Source: Campylobacterales bacterium
Lineage (GTDB): Bacteria; Campylobacterota; Campylobacteria; Campylobacterales; QNZT01
Direction of reading: 5' to 3'
NCBI GenBank assembly: GCA_027056215.1
Contig: JALULO010000083.1
Location: forward strand, 1 to 12,401
Length of the DNA: 12,401 nucleotides
The position numbers were made by a program, and so were the translations under genes. Below, piece after piece: positions 7,290-12,401 of the stretch; the first letter of the stretch is position 1, and every line of letters begins with the position of its first letter. The notes beneath the pieces were generated by a model. It ran no database searches, was not told the DNA's origin, and worked only from the letters and a program-made list of their open reading frames with translations.

Positions 7290-8004
7290 CCTCTTTTTTC
7301 TCAGGATTAATATATTGTGCGATCAAAATAGAGAGACCATAAAGTAAGATCATAGGACCAGCCATCAAAAACTGAGTCAAAACATCAGGTGGTGTAAGCA
7401 AAGCAGAGACGAGAAATATCACAACCAATGCATATTTGAAAAAACCTTTGAGCGTCTCATCTGTTACCAGTCCGATAGATGCAAGGAAAAATGTAATCGT
7501 TGGTAACTCAAATGCCAAACCAAATCCAAGAATCAACTTTGTAAAGAAACTCACATAATCACCAATACTTGGAAGGGCAGTAAAAAGCTGGGAACCAAAG
7601 TTGATGAGAAAATCATATCCAAATGGGATAACAACATAGTATGCGAAAAGTGAACCTGTCAAAAACATGAAGGTTGCACCTACAGCAAATGGAAGAACCA
7701 TTTTTTTCTCATTTTCATAAAGCCCTGGAGCGACAAAAAGCCACAGTTGCCAAAATATCACCGGAAGTGATGCGATAAAACCTGCAAAAAATGCAACTTT
7801 AAGTGCTGTAAAAAAGGGTTCTTGTATCTTTGTAAAGATAACACTACTTCCTTTTGGTAATACAGCCTCCAATGGTGCAATCATCCAATGTAGAATCGGT
7901 TGCCAAAAAGAGAACATCACAAAGAACATCACAAGCACTGTGACGACGGAAATACCAAGGCGTTTTCTTAACTCATATAAATGGGGTTTTATATCCTCAA
8001 ACAT
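7279..8004 (-). CDS. tatC: Sec-independent protein translocase subunit TatC
   Basis: TatC is the multispanning receptor that recognises twin-arginine signal peptides with TatB and organises TatA for export of folded proteins. The 241-residue protein has six hydrophobic helices (roughly 18-35, 68-90, 108-128, 152-172, 190-205 and 210-230). The cytoplasmic N-terminus carries HLYELRKRL (8-16), the conserved HLxELRxRL motif. Other family markers are FTKIQEPFF (57-65), APGLYENEK (92-100), FELP (165-168) and TPPD (204-207). It overlaps tatB by 8 nt at its 5' end and queA by 11 nt at its 3' end. No tatA is seen in the window; it is expected elsewhere. In this phylum Tat exports periplasmic respiratory enzymes such as hydrogenases and sulfur or nitrate enzymes. 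Confidence 0.97.
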   Translation of the reverse strand: MFEDIKPHLYELRKRLGISVVTVLVMFFVMFSFWQPILHWMIAPLEAVLPKGSSVIFTKIQEPFFTALKVAFFAGFIASLPVIFWQLWLFVAPGLYENEKKMVLPFAVGATFMFLTGSLFAYYVVIPFGYDFLINFGSQLFTALPSIGDYVSFFTKLILGFGLAFELPTITFFLASIGLVTDETLKGFFKYALVVIFLVSALLTPPDVLTQFLMAGPMILLYGLSILIAQYINPEKKEDDE

Positions 8005-8428
8005 CTTTTTTCTTACCTTTTTTCTTTGGCGTTTTTTTCGTTACTTTTTCATCATTTTCTTTAACATCTTCAACCTCTTTTACAGGTTGGGGCGTGCTTT
8101 CAATAGCTGGTGCTTCATCCAATTTCGTTAAAGAGTTCTTGATATCGGCAAAACCATCTTGTAGATCATCCATAACATTAACATTGTGATCGCGTTTGAT
8201 TTCATTGACAGAGTTTTCAAGTTGTTCTTTGTAACTGATCGCTTCATCTTTGAGTTCTTTGAGATGAATCTCTTGCTCGATAGACTCTTTGACTTCATGT
8301 ATACTTTTTTTGAAACTTCTGAAAAATTTAGCAATTTTGACCATCGTTTCAGGGAGTTTCTCCGGACCGATAAATAAAATCGCAATTATAGCTATGACGA
8401 ATATTTCACCAAGACTCATTCCAAACAT
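7997..8428 (-). CDS. tatB: Sec-independent protein translocase subunit TatB
   Basis: TatB pairs with TatC as the twin-arginine signal receptor. From ATG 8428 it has 143 residues. The short N-terminal membrane helix (about 5-19) ends in the hinge FIGPEKLPE (19-27), followed by an amphipathic helix (about 28-50), a long charged region and a Lys-rich tail (KKTPKKKGKKK). The E8 in the membrane helix (MSLGEIF) and the GP hinge are standard for TatB/TatA. TatB is preferred over TatA because of the length, the EIFVIAIIAILFIGPEKLP pattern, and the tatC gene overlapping its end. I chose 8428 because AAGGA (8436-8440) is 7 nt upstream; an in-frame ATG at 8434 would leave only 1 nt. Confidence 0.94.
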   Translation of the reverse strand: MFGMSLGEIFVIAIIAILFIGPEKLPETMVKIAKFFRSFKKSIHEVKESIEQEIHLKELKDEAISYKEQLENSVNEIKRDHNVNVMDDLQDGFADIKNSLTKLDEAPAIESTPQPVKEVEDVKENDEKVTKKTPKKKGKKKDV

Positions 8429-8458
8429 ACGCATATCCTTACCGTTAGTTTTAAAGAG

Positions 8459-8486
8459 ATTTTAGCGAAATTAGAGTTAGAGTAAA
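8459..8486 (-). promoter_or_regulatory. Putative sigma-70 promoter of the tatB-tatC-queA operon
   Basis: On the minus strand TTTACT (8481-8486) and TAAAAT (8459-8464) are separated by 16 bp, 30 bp upstream of the tatB start at 8428. The spacer contains a CTAACTCTAA direct repeat of no known meaning. The -10 hexamer is identical to the one at groES. Confidence 0.45.
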
Positions 8487-8536
8487 GACAAGTTGAAATG
8501 TGAAATAAAAAGTGAAGAAAAATATAAAATAAAGAT

Positions 8537-8564
8537 ATTTATGAAGCCCTGAGGCTTCATAAAT
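8537..8564 (-). terminator. Rho-independent terminator of groES-groEL
   Basis: A 12-bp perfect stem (8537-8548 with 8553-8564) closes on a 4-nt loop. Its core on the minus strand is ATGAAGCC/GGCTTCAT. It begins 13 nt after the groEL stop and is followed on the minus strand by a U-rich run (ATCTTTATTTTATATTTTTC). The hairpin also blocks read-through into the tatB promoter that lies just beyond. Confidence 0.85.
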
Positions 8565-8576
8565 GATGATGTTGTG

Positions 8577-10220
8577 TTACATCATGCCAGGCATACCGCC
8601 CATGCCACCCATACCGCCCATATCAGGCATCGCAGGAGCTGCTTTGTCTTCTTTGATATCACTTACAGTTGCTTCTGTTGTAAGCAATAAACTAGATACA
8701 GATACCGCATTTTGAAGTGCTACACGCTCAACTTTTAACGGATCGATGATACCTGCATCAAACATATCAACATACGTACCTGTAGCTGCGTTGAAACCAT
8801 TATTTGCATCAGCATTTTCAAGTACGTTGTTTGCTACAACACCTGCATCAAACCCTGCATTTGCTGCGATTTGTTTGATAGGTGCTGCAACAGCACGGTT
8901 AACGATTTCAGCACCGATTGCTTCATCACCTTCAAGACCAAGATCAATTTTTGCACTTGCTTTAAGAAGTGCTGCACCGCCACCGATAACAACACCTTCT
9001 TCAACTGCTGCTTTGGTAGCCGAAAGAGCATCATCTACACGATCTTTTTTCTCTTTCATCTCAGTTTCAGTAGCCGCACCAACTTTGATAACTGCTACAC
9101 CACCGCTAAGTTTTGCAAGTCTTTCTTGCAACTTCTCTTTGTCATAGTCACTTGAAGTTTCATCGATTTGTCTTTTGATATGAGCAACTCTCGCCTCGAT
9201 TGCTGCTTTGTCACCTACACCGTTTACGATAGTTGTATTGTCTTTGTCGATAACAACGCTACCAGCTTGTCCAAGATCTTCTGGTGTAACACTTTCTAGT
9301 GTACGTCCTAACTCTTCACTGATAACTTGACCACCTGTTAAAATAGCGATATCTTCAAGCATCGCTTTTCTTCTGTCACCAAAACCAGGTGCTTTTACTG
9401 CTGCGATATTTAAGATACCTCTTAGTTTATTGACAACCAATGTTGCTAGTGCTTCACCTTCGATATCTTCTGCGATGATTAAAAGTGGTTTGCTACTTTT
9501 TTGTACTTGCTCTAAAACAGGTAAAAGATCTTTTAAGTTAGATACTTTTTTGTCATAGAGTAAGATGTATGGATTTTCCATGTGGACTTCCATCTTTTCT
9601 GTGTCGCTTACAAAGTATGGAGAGAGGTAACCTCTATCAAACTGCATACCTTCAACAACATCTAGCTCATCTTCGATACCTTTGGCTTCTTCAACAGTGA
9701 TAACACCATCTTTACCAACTTTGTCCATCGCTTCAGCGATAAGATCACCGATCTTTGCATCAGAGTTCGCAGAGATACTTGCAACTTGTGCGATCTCTTT
9801 TTTGTCTTTGATCTCTTTAGAGTTTGTTTTAAGCTCAGCGATGATCGCTTCAACTGCTTTATCCATACCACGTTTTACTTCGATAGGATTTGCACCTGCT
9901 GTGATATTTCTAAGACCTTCTTTGAAAATAGCACTTGCCAAAACAGTTGCCGTAGTTGTGCCGTCACCTGCTTCATCTGCCGTATTTGATGCAACTTCTT
10001 TTACCAGTTGCGCACCCATGTTTTCGATCGCATTGTCAAGTTCTATCTCTCTTGCTACAGAAACACCATCTTTTGTGATGCTAGGAGCACCAAAACTTTT
10101 TTGGATGAGAACATTTCTACCTCTTGGACCCATGGTTACTTTAACCGCGTCGCTAAGTTTTTTTACACCTTCGTATAATTCATTTCTAGCTACGTCTGAA
10201 AATTTTACTTCTTTTGCCAT
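8577..10220 (-). CDS. groL: 60-kDa chaperonin GroEL
   Basis: GroEL forms the double heptameric ring in which cytoplasmic proteins fold under ATP with the GroES lid. The 547-residue length is standard. The N-terminal KFSDVARNEL, the nucleotide-binding TMGPRGRNVLI (29-39) and GDGTTTATVLA (85-95, with the catalytic Asp at 86) are intact. The apical-domain GGQVISEELG stretch is present, and the equatorial EEGVVIGGGAALLKA region is complete. The C-terminus ends in a GGM repeat tail (PDMGGMGGMGGMPGMM), which projects into the cavity. AAGGGG lies upstream of the ATG, 15 bp after groES. The long ORFs on the opposite strand are shadows caused by its strong codon bias. A single complete copy is seen here. 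Confidence 0.99.
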   Translation of the reverse strand: MAKEVKFSDVARNELYEGVKKLSDAVKVTMGPRGRNVLIQKSFGAPSITKDGVSVAREIELDNAIENMGAQLVKEVASNTADEAGDGTTTATVLASAIFKEGLRNITAGANPIEVKRGMDKAVEAIIAELKTNSKEIKDKKEIAQVASISANSDAKIGDLIAEAMDKVGKDGVITVEEAKGIEDELDVVEGMQFDRGYLSPYFVSDTEKMEVHMENPYILLYDKKVSNLKDLLPVLEQVQKSSKPLLIIAEDIEGEALATLVVNKLRGILNIAAVKAPGFGDRRKAMLEDIAILTGGQVISEELGRTLESVTPEDLGQAGSVVIDKDNTTIVNGVGDKAAIEARVAHIKRQIDETSSDYDKEKLQERLAKLSGGVAVIKVGAATETEMKEKKDRVDDALSATKAAVEEGVVIGGGAALLKASAKIDLGLEGDEAIGAEIVNRAVAAPIKQIAANAGFDAGVVANNVLENADANNGFNAATGTYVDMFDAGIIDPLKVERVALQNAVSVSSLLLTTEATVSDIKEDKAAPAMPDMGGMGGMGGMPGMM

Positions 10221-10235
10221 ATTTTTCCCCTTAAC

Positions 10236-10505
10236 TTATTTTAATATACCTAAGATATCGTCTGTGTTTAGTACAAGATATTCACCATCTTCAAGTGTGA
10301 CCTCTGTACCAGAATATTTTGCAAATACGATTTGATCATTTTCAGCGATATCCCCATCTTCTTTTACTTCACTGCTGATTGCAACTACCGTACCTGTAAG
10401 TGGTTTTTCTTTTGCATTATCAGGGATGATAATACCCGAAGCTGTTTTTGCTTCCTCTTCCACTCTTTTGACTAAAACTCTTTGACCTAATGGTGTAAAG
10501 TTCAT
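10236..10505 (-). CDS. groES: 10-kDa co-chaperonin GroES
   Basis: GroES is the heptameric lid that caps GroEL and releases substrate into the folding chamber. The protein has 89 residues; the Helicobacter-type C-terminal His/Cys metal-binding extension is absent, which argues against that genus. The N-terminal FTPLGQRVLVKRVEEE, the mobile loop AKTASGIIIPDNAKEKP (19-35) that contacts GroEL, and the closing YLVLNTDDILGIL are all present. A consensus ribosome binding site (AAGGAG) lies about 6 nt before the ATG at 10505. It is the first gene of the operon, with a promoter at 10577-10605 and a 16-bp palindrome in the leader. Confidence 0.99.
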   Translation of the reverse strand: MNFTPLGQRVLVKRVEEEAKTASGIIIPDNAKEKPLTGTVVAISSEVKEDGDIAENDQIVFAKYSGTEVTLEDGEYLVLNTDDILGILK

Positions 10506-10546
10506 GTCTGACTCCTTCTTTTATAGATTTAATGTTAATTATTTGT

Positions 10547-10570
10547 ATATAAAGCTTTATATCTTAAAGC
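10547..10570. promoter_or_regulatory. Palindromic leader element upstream of groES (candidate operator)
   Basis: ATATAAAGCTTTATAT (10547-10562) is a perfect 16-bp palindrome. A further TAAAGC at 10565-10570 pairs with GCTTTA at 10554-10559, giving a second, overlapping inverted repeat with a 5-nt spacer. Together they place three copies of a TAAAGC half-site just downstream of the predicted transcription start (about 10570). No CIRCE element (TTAGCACTC-N9-GAGTGCTAA) or HspR-type HAIR repeat is visible here. Binding of a repressor is inference. Confidence 0.35.
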
Positions 10571-10576
10571 GATGGA

Positions 10577-10605
10577 ATTTTACTATAAAAAAACCTAAAT
10601 GTCAA
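10577..10605 (-). promoter_or_regulatory. Sigma-70 promoter of groES-groEL
   Basis: On the minus strand a perfect TTGACA (10600-10605) is separated by exactly 17 bp from TAAAAT (10577-10582). This is the best promoter in the window. The spacer contains a run of seven T residues. The start site should fall near 10570, leaving a leader of about 65 nt before the ATG. This is a housekeeping promoter; no RpoH-type heat-shock promoter is seen. Confidence 0.8.
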
Positions 10606-10633
10606 GAGATTTACAAAAAATATGCATAAATAC

Positions 10634-10650
10634 TTAGTCAACAAGACTAA
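10634..10650. repeat. Small dyad upstream of the groES promoter
   Basis: TTAGTC (10634-10639) and GACTAA (10645-10650) form a 6-bp inverted repeat with the loop AACAA, about 30 bp upstream of the groES -35 box. It lacks a U tract, so it is not a convincing terminator. It could be a protein site or chance in AT-rich DNA. Confidence 0.25.
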
Positions 10651-10683
10651 AGAATATTACATGAGGTATAAATAATCTGATTG

Positions 10684-10748
10684 ATTTTAGAGATGAAAAT
10701 AAAATAACTTTTCTAAAAAGATGGCAAAAATTTTAGAAGATGGAAATA
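10684..10748. repeat. AT-rich imperfect direct repeats plus inverted repeat between groES and the tRNA
   Basis: ATTTTAGAGATGAAAATA (10684-10701) recurs as ATTTTAGAAGATGGAAATA (10730-10748), differing by one insertion and one substitution, 46 bp apart. Within this span TTCTAAAA (10711-10718) and TTTTAGAA (10731-10738) form an 8-bp perfect inverted repeat with a 12-nt loop. No ORF of useful length lies in the 10606-10776 gap, so this is all I see there. It could be a regulatory region serving either the tRNA or groES promoter. Confidence 0.35.
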
Positions 10749-10776
10749 TTTAATAGTTTTGTAAGAAAGTTTTGAC

Positions 10777-10782
10777 TATAAT
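10777..10782 (+). promoter_or_regulatory. -10 box of the tRNA promoter
   Basis: A perfect TATAAT in the context TTTTGACTATAATCC sits 16 bp upstream of the mature tRNA 5' end, so the predicted start leaves a leader of about 8-10 nt. No convincing -35 hexamer is found about 17 bp upstream. Confidence 0.6.
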
Positions 10783-10798
10783 CCAGTCTCAAATTTGT

Positions 10799-10876
10799 GG
10801 CAAGGTAGCTCAGCTGGTTTAGAGCGCTGGTCTCATAAGCCGGAGGTCGTGAGTTCAAGTCTCACTCTTGTCACCA
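10799..10876 (+). tRNA. tRNA-Met (CAU anticodon)
   Basis: The full cloverleaf can be folded by eye. The acceptor strand GGCAAGG (10799-10805) pairs with TCTTGTC (10866-10872) and contains two G-U wobbles. The D arm is GCTC/GAGC. The anticodon stem CTGGT/GCCGG encloses the loop CTCATAA with anticodon CAT. The T arm GTGAG/CTCAC holds the loop TTCAAGT. The discriminator is A and the CCA end is encoded (10874-10876). The acceptor begins with a G-C pair and the anticodon stem lacks three consecutive G-C pairs, so it is not the initiator. Elongator Met is the likeliest; the lysidine-modified Ile2 tRNA also has a CAT anticodon in the same loop and cannot be fully excluded. Confidence 0.92.
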
Positions 10877-10923
10877 AATTTACTCCCCCTCTTTTTTGAA
10901 ATACGGATCTCAATCTCTGCGTT

Positions 10924-10964
10924 AGATTTTTTTGAATTCGCTACGGCGAGTCCTTCAAAAATCT
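10924..10964. repeat. Imperfect palindromic intergenic element (stem-loop)
   Basis: Outer arms AGATTTTTTTGAA (10924-10936) and TTCAAAAATCT (10954-10964) are complementary apart from two extra T residues. An inner hairpin TCGC-TACG-GCGA (10938-10949) is joined to them through a short bulge. The surrounding 70-80 bp are visibly richer in G+C than the flanks. Neither strand has a T run directly after the hairpin, so it is not a standard terminator. The layout resembles dispersed palindromic intergenic repeats, but a second copy is not present in this window. The rest of the 10877-11084 gap holds no gene I can support. Confidence 0.45.
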
Positions 10965-11084
10965 GCCTTGATTATGAACGAAATTGCTACATTAAATATT
11001 TAGGTATTTAGTTGGTGCGGTAATAACTTAATGGCGTTTGGGAAAACCCAGAAAAAAGTTAAATATGTATAAATTTAAATTATC

Positions 11085-11396
11085 CTATTTTGAAACTTCT
11101 CCAATAAGTTCTTCAACTGATGCTATCTTACTCTTCAACCGCCCTATGTGTCCTTTTCTTATATCCATTTTTATAGAAGAGTATACACGGTTTGAGTGGG
11201 GTTCTAGAACCTTATAAGTATTTTTAACAACTGCTAAAGCCTCTTCAACACTATAAGTTTCGATGATAGTTCCCATAGGAGTAAGTTGATACGCATACTC
11301 ACTCTCATCAATCATCTTTATAACTTTTGAGACATACTTCGCAACACTCTCACCCTTGTCTATTGGAAACATAGAAAATTCTAATAAAACTGACAT
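11085..11396 (-). CDS. MTH1187/YkoF-type thiamine-binding protein
   Basis: This 103-residue cytoplasmic protein matches the MTH1187 family (thiamine-binding, formerly DUF77). The pattern LLEFSMFPIDKGESVAKYV (4-22), then YQLTPMGTIIE (36-46), and IKMDIRKGHIGRLKSKIASV (73-92) reproduces the family's ferredoxin-like fold signature almost exactly. Members form tetramers and bind thiamine or a related ligand; their cellular role is not settled. It starts 6 bp after the stop of the basic 75-aa gene and shares its promoter, and has only a weak A/G-rich ribosome binding site that overlaps that stop. I see no TPP riboswitch or thiamine biosynthesis gene nearby, so the thiamine link rests on the family alone. 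Confidence 0.9.
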   Translation of the reverse strand: MSVLLEFSMFPIDKGESVAKYVSKVIKMIDESEYAYQLTPMGTIIETYSVEEALAVVKNTYKVLEPHSNRVYSSIKMDIRKGHIGRLKSKIASVEELIGEVSK

Positions 11397-11402
11397 GTCT
11401 TC

Positions 11403-11630
11403 TTACTTCTTATTTTTCTTACGAGATGATTTTGCCATCTTCGCTTTTTTCTTTGCTTTAGCTTTTTTAAGAGCTAAGTTTGCCTTTTTCCTAGCATTTA
11501 CTATTTGACTGTCAACTTCTTTTGAATCCTTATAAAATTCACTCTTAAGAGCTGCTCTCTCTTGAGAAGCGAGATATGCCATCTTTTTACCATTTGCCAT
11601 ATCGACGCTTGAAGTGTTTTCTCTACTCAT
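11403..11630 (-). CDS. Small, very basic Lys/Ala-rich protein of unknown function
   Basis: I do not recognise this 75-residue protein. Residues 1-40 are of mixed composition with a predicted helix (MAYLASQERAALKSEF). From about residue 41 it becomes a basic helix dominated by Lys and Ala, with repeated KKA/AKK units, ending in SSRKKNKK; about a third of the residues are Lys or Arg. It has no signal peptide or membrane segment. Such tails are common in nucleic-acid- or ribosome-binding proteins, but that is inference. AAGG lies 6 nt upstream of the ATG at 11630, and an alternative ATG encodes M11. It heads a two-gene unit with the thiamine-binding protein gene 6 bp downstream. Coding status is supported by the ribosome binding site, spacing and biased composition. 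Confidence 0.68.
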   Translation of the reverse strand: MSRENTSSVDMANGKKMAYLASQERAALKSEFYKDSKEVDSQIVNARKKANLALKKAKAKKKAKMAKSSRKKNKK

Positions 11631-11653
11631 GGTTTACCTTGTCTTTTTGTAGG

Positions 11654-11659
11654 ATTGTA
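11654..11659 (-). promoter_or_regulatory. Putative -10 box for the 11630-11085 gene pair
   Basis: TACAAT on the minus strand lies 23 bp upstream of the ATG at 11630, preceded by the AT-rich run AATATATGC. The sequence 17 bp upstream of it (TTACTT) is a poor -35 match. This is a tentative call. Confidence 0.35.
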
Positions 11660-11792
11660 GCATATATTTTTCAATTAAGTAACTTTTTTGTAATTTAAGT
11701 TTATATCACCACACCGACTAAATATCCAAAAAAGCTAAGAATTAAGCTTTGACCATCTATATTTGATAAAACGAATTTTGTTGTTACTTCAT

Positions 11793-11844
11793 AGGTGTAG
11801 CATACACTAAAAAATATCTTCATATCTTTAAGGTGTGTACACTT
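11793..11844. promoter_or_regulatory. Two AGGTGT-type dyads (candidate operator pair)
   Basis: AGGTGTAGCATACACT (11793-11808) contains the inverted repeat GTGTA-GCA-TACAC. AGGTGTGTACACTT (11831-11844) contains the palindrome GTGTACAC. The centres are about 37-38 bp apart, and both lie 50-100 bp upstream of the ATG at 11893. The rest of the 11660-11892 gap is AT-rich and without a confident promoter hexamer pair. Function as an operator is inference. Confidence 0.3.
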
Positions 11845-11892
11845 TTGTCCTATCTATCCGATATTAGAGGTAAAGGTGACAAAGGATTTGAT

Positions 11893-12401
11893 ATGTTTAG
11901 TACCTCTTACAATCACCAAAGTGCTTCTGCTTTTGACTTTTCTATGCGTACTTCTTCTGGAGATAAGATCAGTTTACACGCTTATGATAACAAACAAGTG
12001 GAGATGGATCATCAAAAAGATGCTGGGATGGAGAGTATGGCACTCTCTTTGCGTCACGAGTATGGGTATAGCTTTTCGTACAGTGGTGATGGTATCGATA
12101 AGCAAGACCAAAAAGAGATCGAAGCGGCTTTGAAAAAGATCAAACCTTTGTTAAATATCTTAAATCCAGACCATGGATTTGAAGCTACGGATAAAAAGAT
12201 TTCTGATCGTGCGATGGATATCAATGCCTTGCTTCCCAAAGCAAAAGATAGCAATCATCAAAACTTCATGAAAGACTCACTTGTGGATATGATGGACAAG
12301 ATGCTCAAAGCATTTAAGGCAAATGACGACATGGTAAAACTTGCAAAAGATGTTTTTGATGCCTTGGATAAGCAGATGAAAGGATTGAGCCTCTACGCTT
12401 A
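11893..12401 (+). CDS. Unrecognised protein, 5' part only (cut by window end)
   Basis: The frame stays open from 11770 to the end of the window, and 169 codons follow the chosen ATG. I do not recognise the family. AAAGGA (11881-11886) sits 6 nt before ATG 11893, so this start is preferred; in-frame GTG 11833 has no such site. The product has no signal peptide or membrane helix. It starts with a Ser/Thr/Phe-rich segment (MFSTSYNHQSASAFDFSMRT), then GDKISLHAYDNKQVEM, a strand-like LRHEYGYSFSYSGDGID (about 61-77), and an amphipathic helix (QDQKEIEAALKKIKPLLNIL). From about residue 105 it is largely charged helices rich in Lys, Asp and Met. The strand-then-helix part recalls uncharacterised proteobacterial proteins with an FSF.v.GdLd..E..AI pattern, but that is a weak resemblance. 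The stop lies beyond 12401. Confidence 0.75.
   Translation, partial: MFSTSYNHQSASAFDFSMRTSSGDKISLHAYDNKQVEMDHQKDAGMESMALSLRHEYGYSFSYSGDGIDKQDQKEIEAALKKIKPLLNILNPDHGFEATDKKISDRAMDINALLPKAKDSNHQNFMKDSLVDMMDKMLKAFKANDDMVKLAKDVFDALDKQMKGLSLYA

Noticed and set aside
9682..10335. 217-codon open frame on the + strand opposite groEL/groES
   Set aside because: It is the antisense shadow of strongly codon-biased groEL; it has Ser/Thr-rich low-complexity content and no ribosome binding site, and it runs across the groEL-groES junction.
11037..11058. TGGG-AAAA-CCCA hairpin downstream of the thiamine-binding gene as its terminator
   Set aside because: On the minus strand the T run comes before the hairpin rather than after it, and the stem is only 4-6 bp.
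11876..12133. 85-codon + strand frame and a 66-codon - strand frame at the right edge
   Set aside because: Both overlap the better supported frame starting at ATG 11893, which has a strong ribosome binding site and protein-like composition.
1..12401. Mobile elements, CRISPR array, toxin-antitoxin or defence system
   Set aside because: No transposase, integrase, terminal inverted repeats, regularly spaced repeats or nuclease/effector domains are seen; nearly all genes are conserved housekeeping.

Overview
The window looks like a chromosomal segment of a member of the Campylobacterota (Epsilonproteobacteria), probably a free-living Sulfurimonas/Sulfurovum-like lineage rather than Helicobacter or Campylobacter. 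The DNA is AT-rich, the proteins are rich in Lys, Ile and Asp, promoters have T(A)AAAT/TATAAT -10 boxes with poor -35 boxes, and two gene blocks (ilvC ... minD-minE ... dprA-ruvX, and tatB-tatC-queA) are, from memory, conserved in Helicobacter and Campylobacter. The genus is inferred; no 16S or species marker is present.

Layout. Bases 78-497 encode a small secreted SPOR-like protein with its own promoter. Bases 606-5295 (+ strand) hold a tight seven-gene run: ilvC (branched-chain amino acids), minD and minE (division-site placement), a membrane-anchored divergent polysaccharide deacetylase (YibQ family), dprA (DNA processing), ruvX (YqgF resolvase-like) and a small membrane ICMT/PEMT-type methyltransferase. 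Most of these genes touch or overlap by 1-19 nt, so translation is probably coupled. A second compact operon lies on the - strand (8428 down to 5285): tatB, tatC, queA, a flavin-reductase-like protein and an ArsC/Spx-like protein. Its last gene overlaps the 3' end of the + operon by 11 bp. Next on the - strand is groES-groEL (10505-8577), with a near-consensus sigma-70 promoter and a clear intrinsic terminator. A + strand tRNA with a CAU anticodon follows at 10799-10876, then a two-gene - strand unit (11630-11085) encoding a very basic 75-aa protein and an MTH1187/YkoF-type thiamine-binding protein. The right edge (from 11893, + strand) holds the 5' part of an unrecognised gene cut by the window end.

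The coding content is mostly conserved housekeeping: protein export, folding, cell division, queuosine tRNA modification, DNA processing and branched-chain amino acid synthesis. I see no insertion sequence, prophage, CRISPR array, toxin-antitoxin pair or defence island, and no evidence of a new multi-gene system. The items most worth a second look are non-coding: a palindromic groES leader with no CIRCE element, an imperfect palindromic element with atypical composition after the tRNA, direct and inverted repeats between the groES promoter and the tRNA, and a pair of AGGTGT dyads upstream of the unrecognised right-edge gene.
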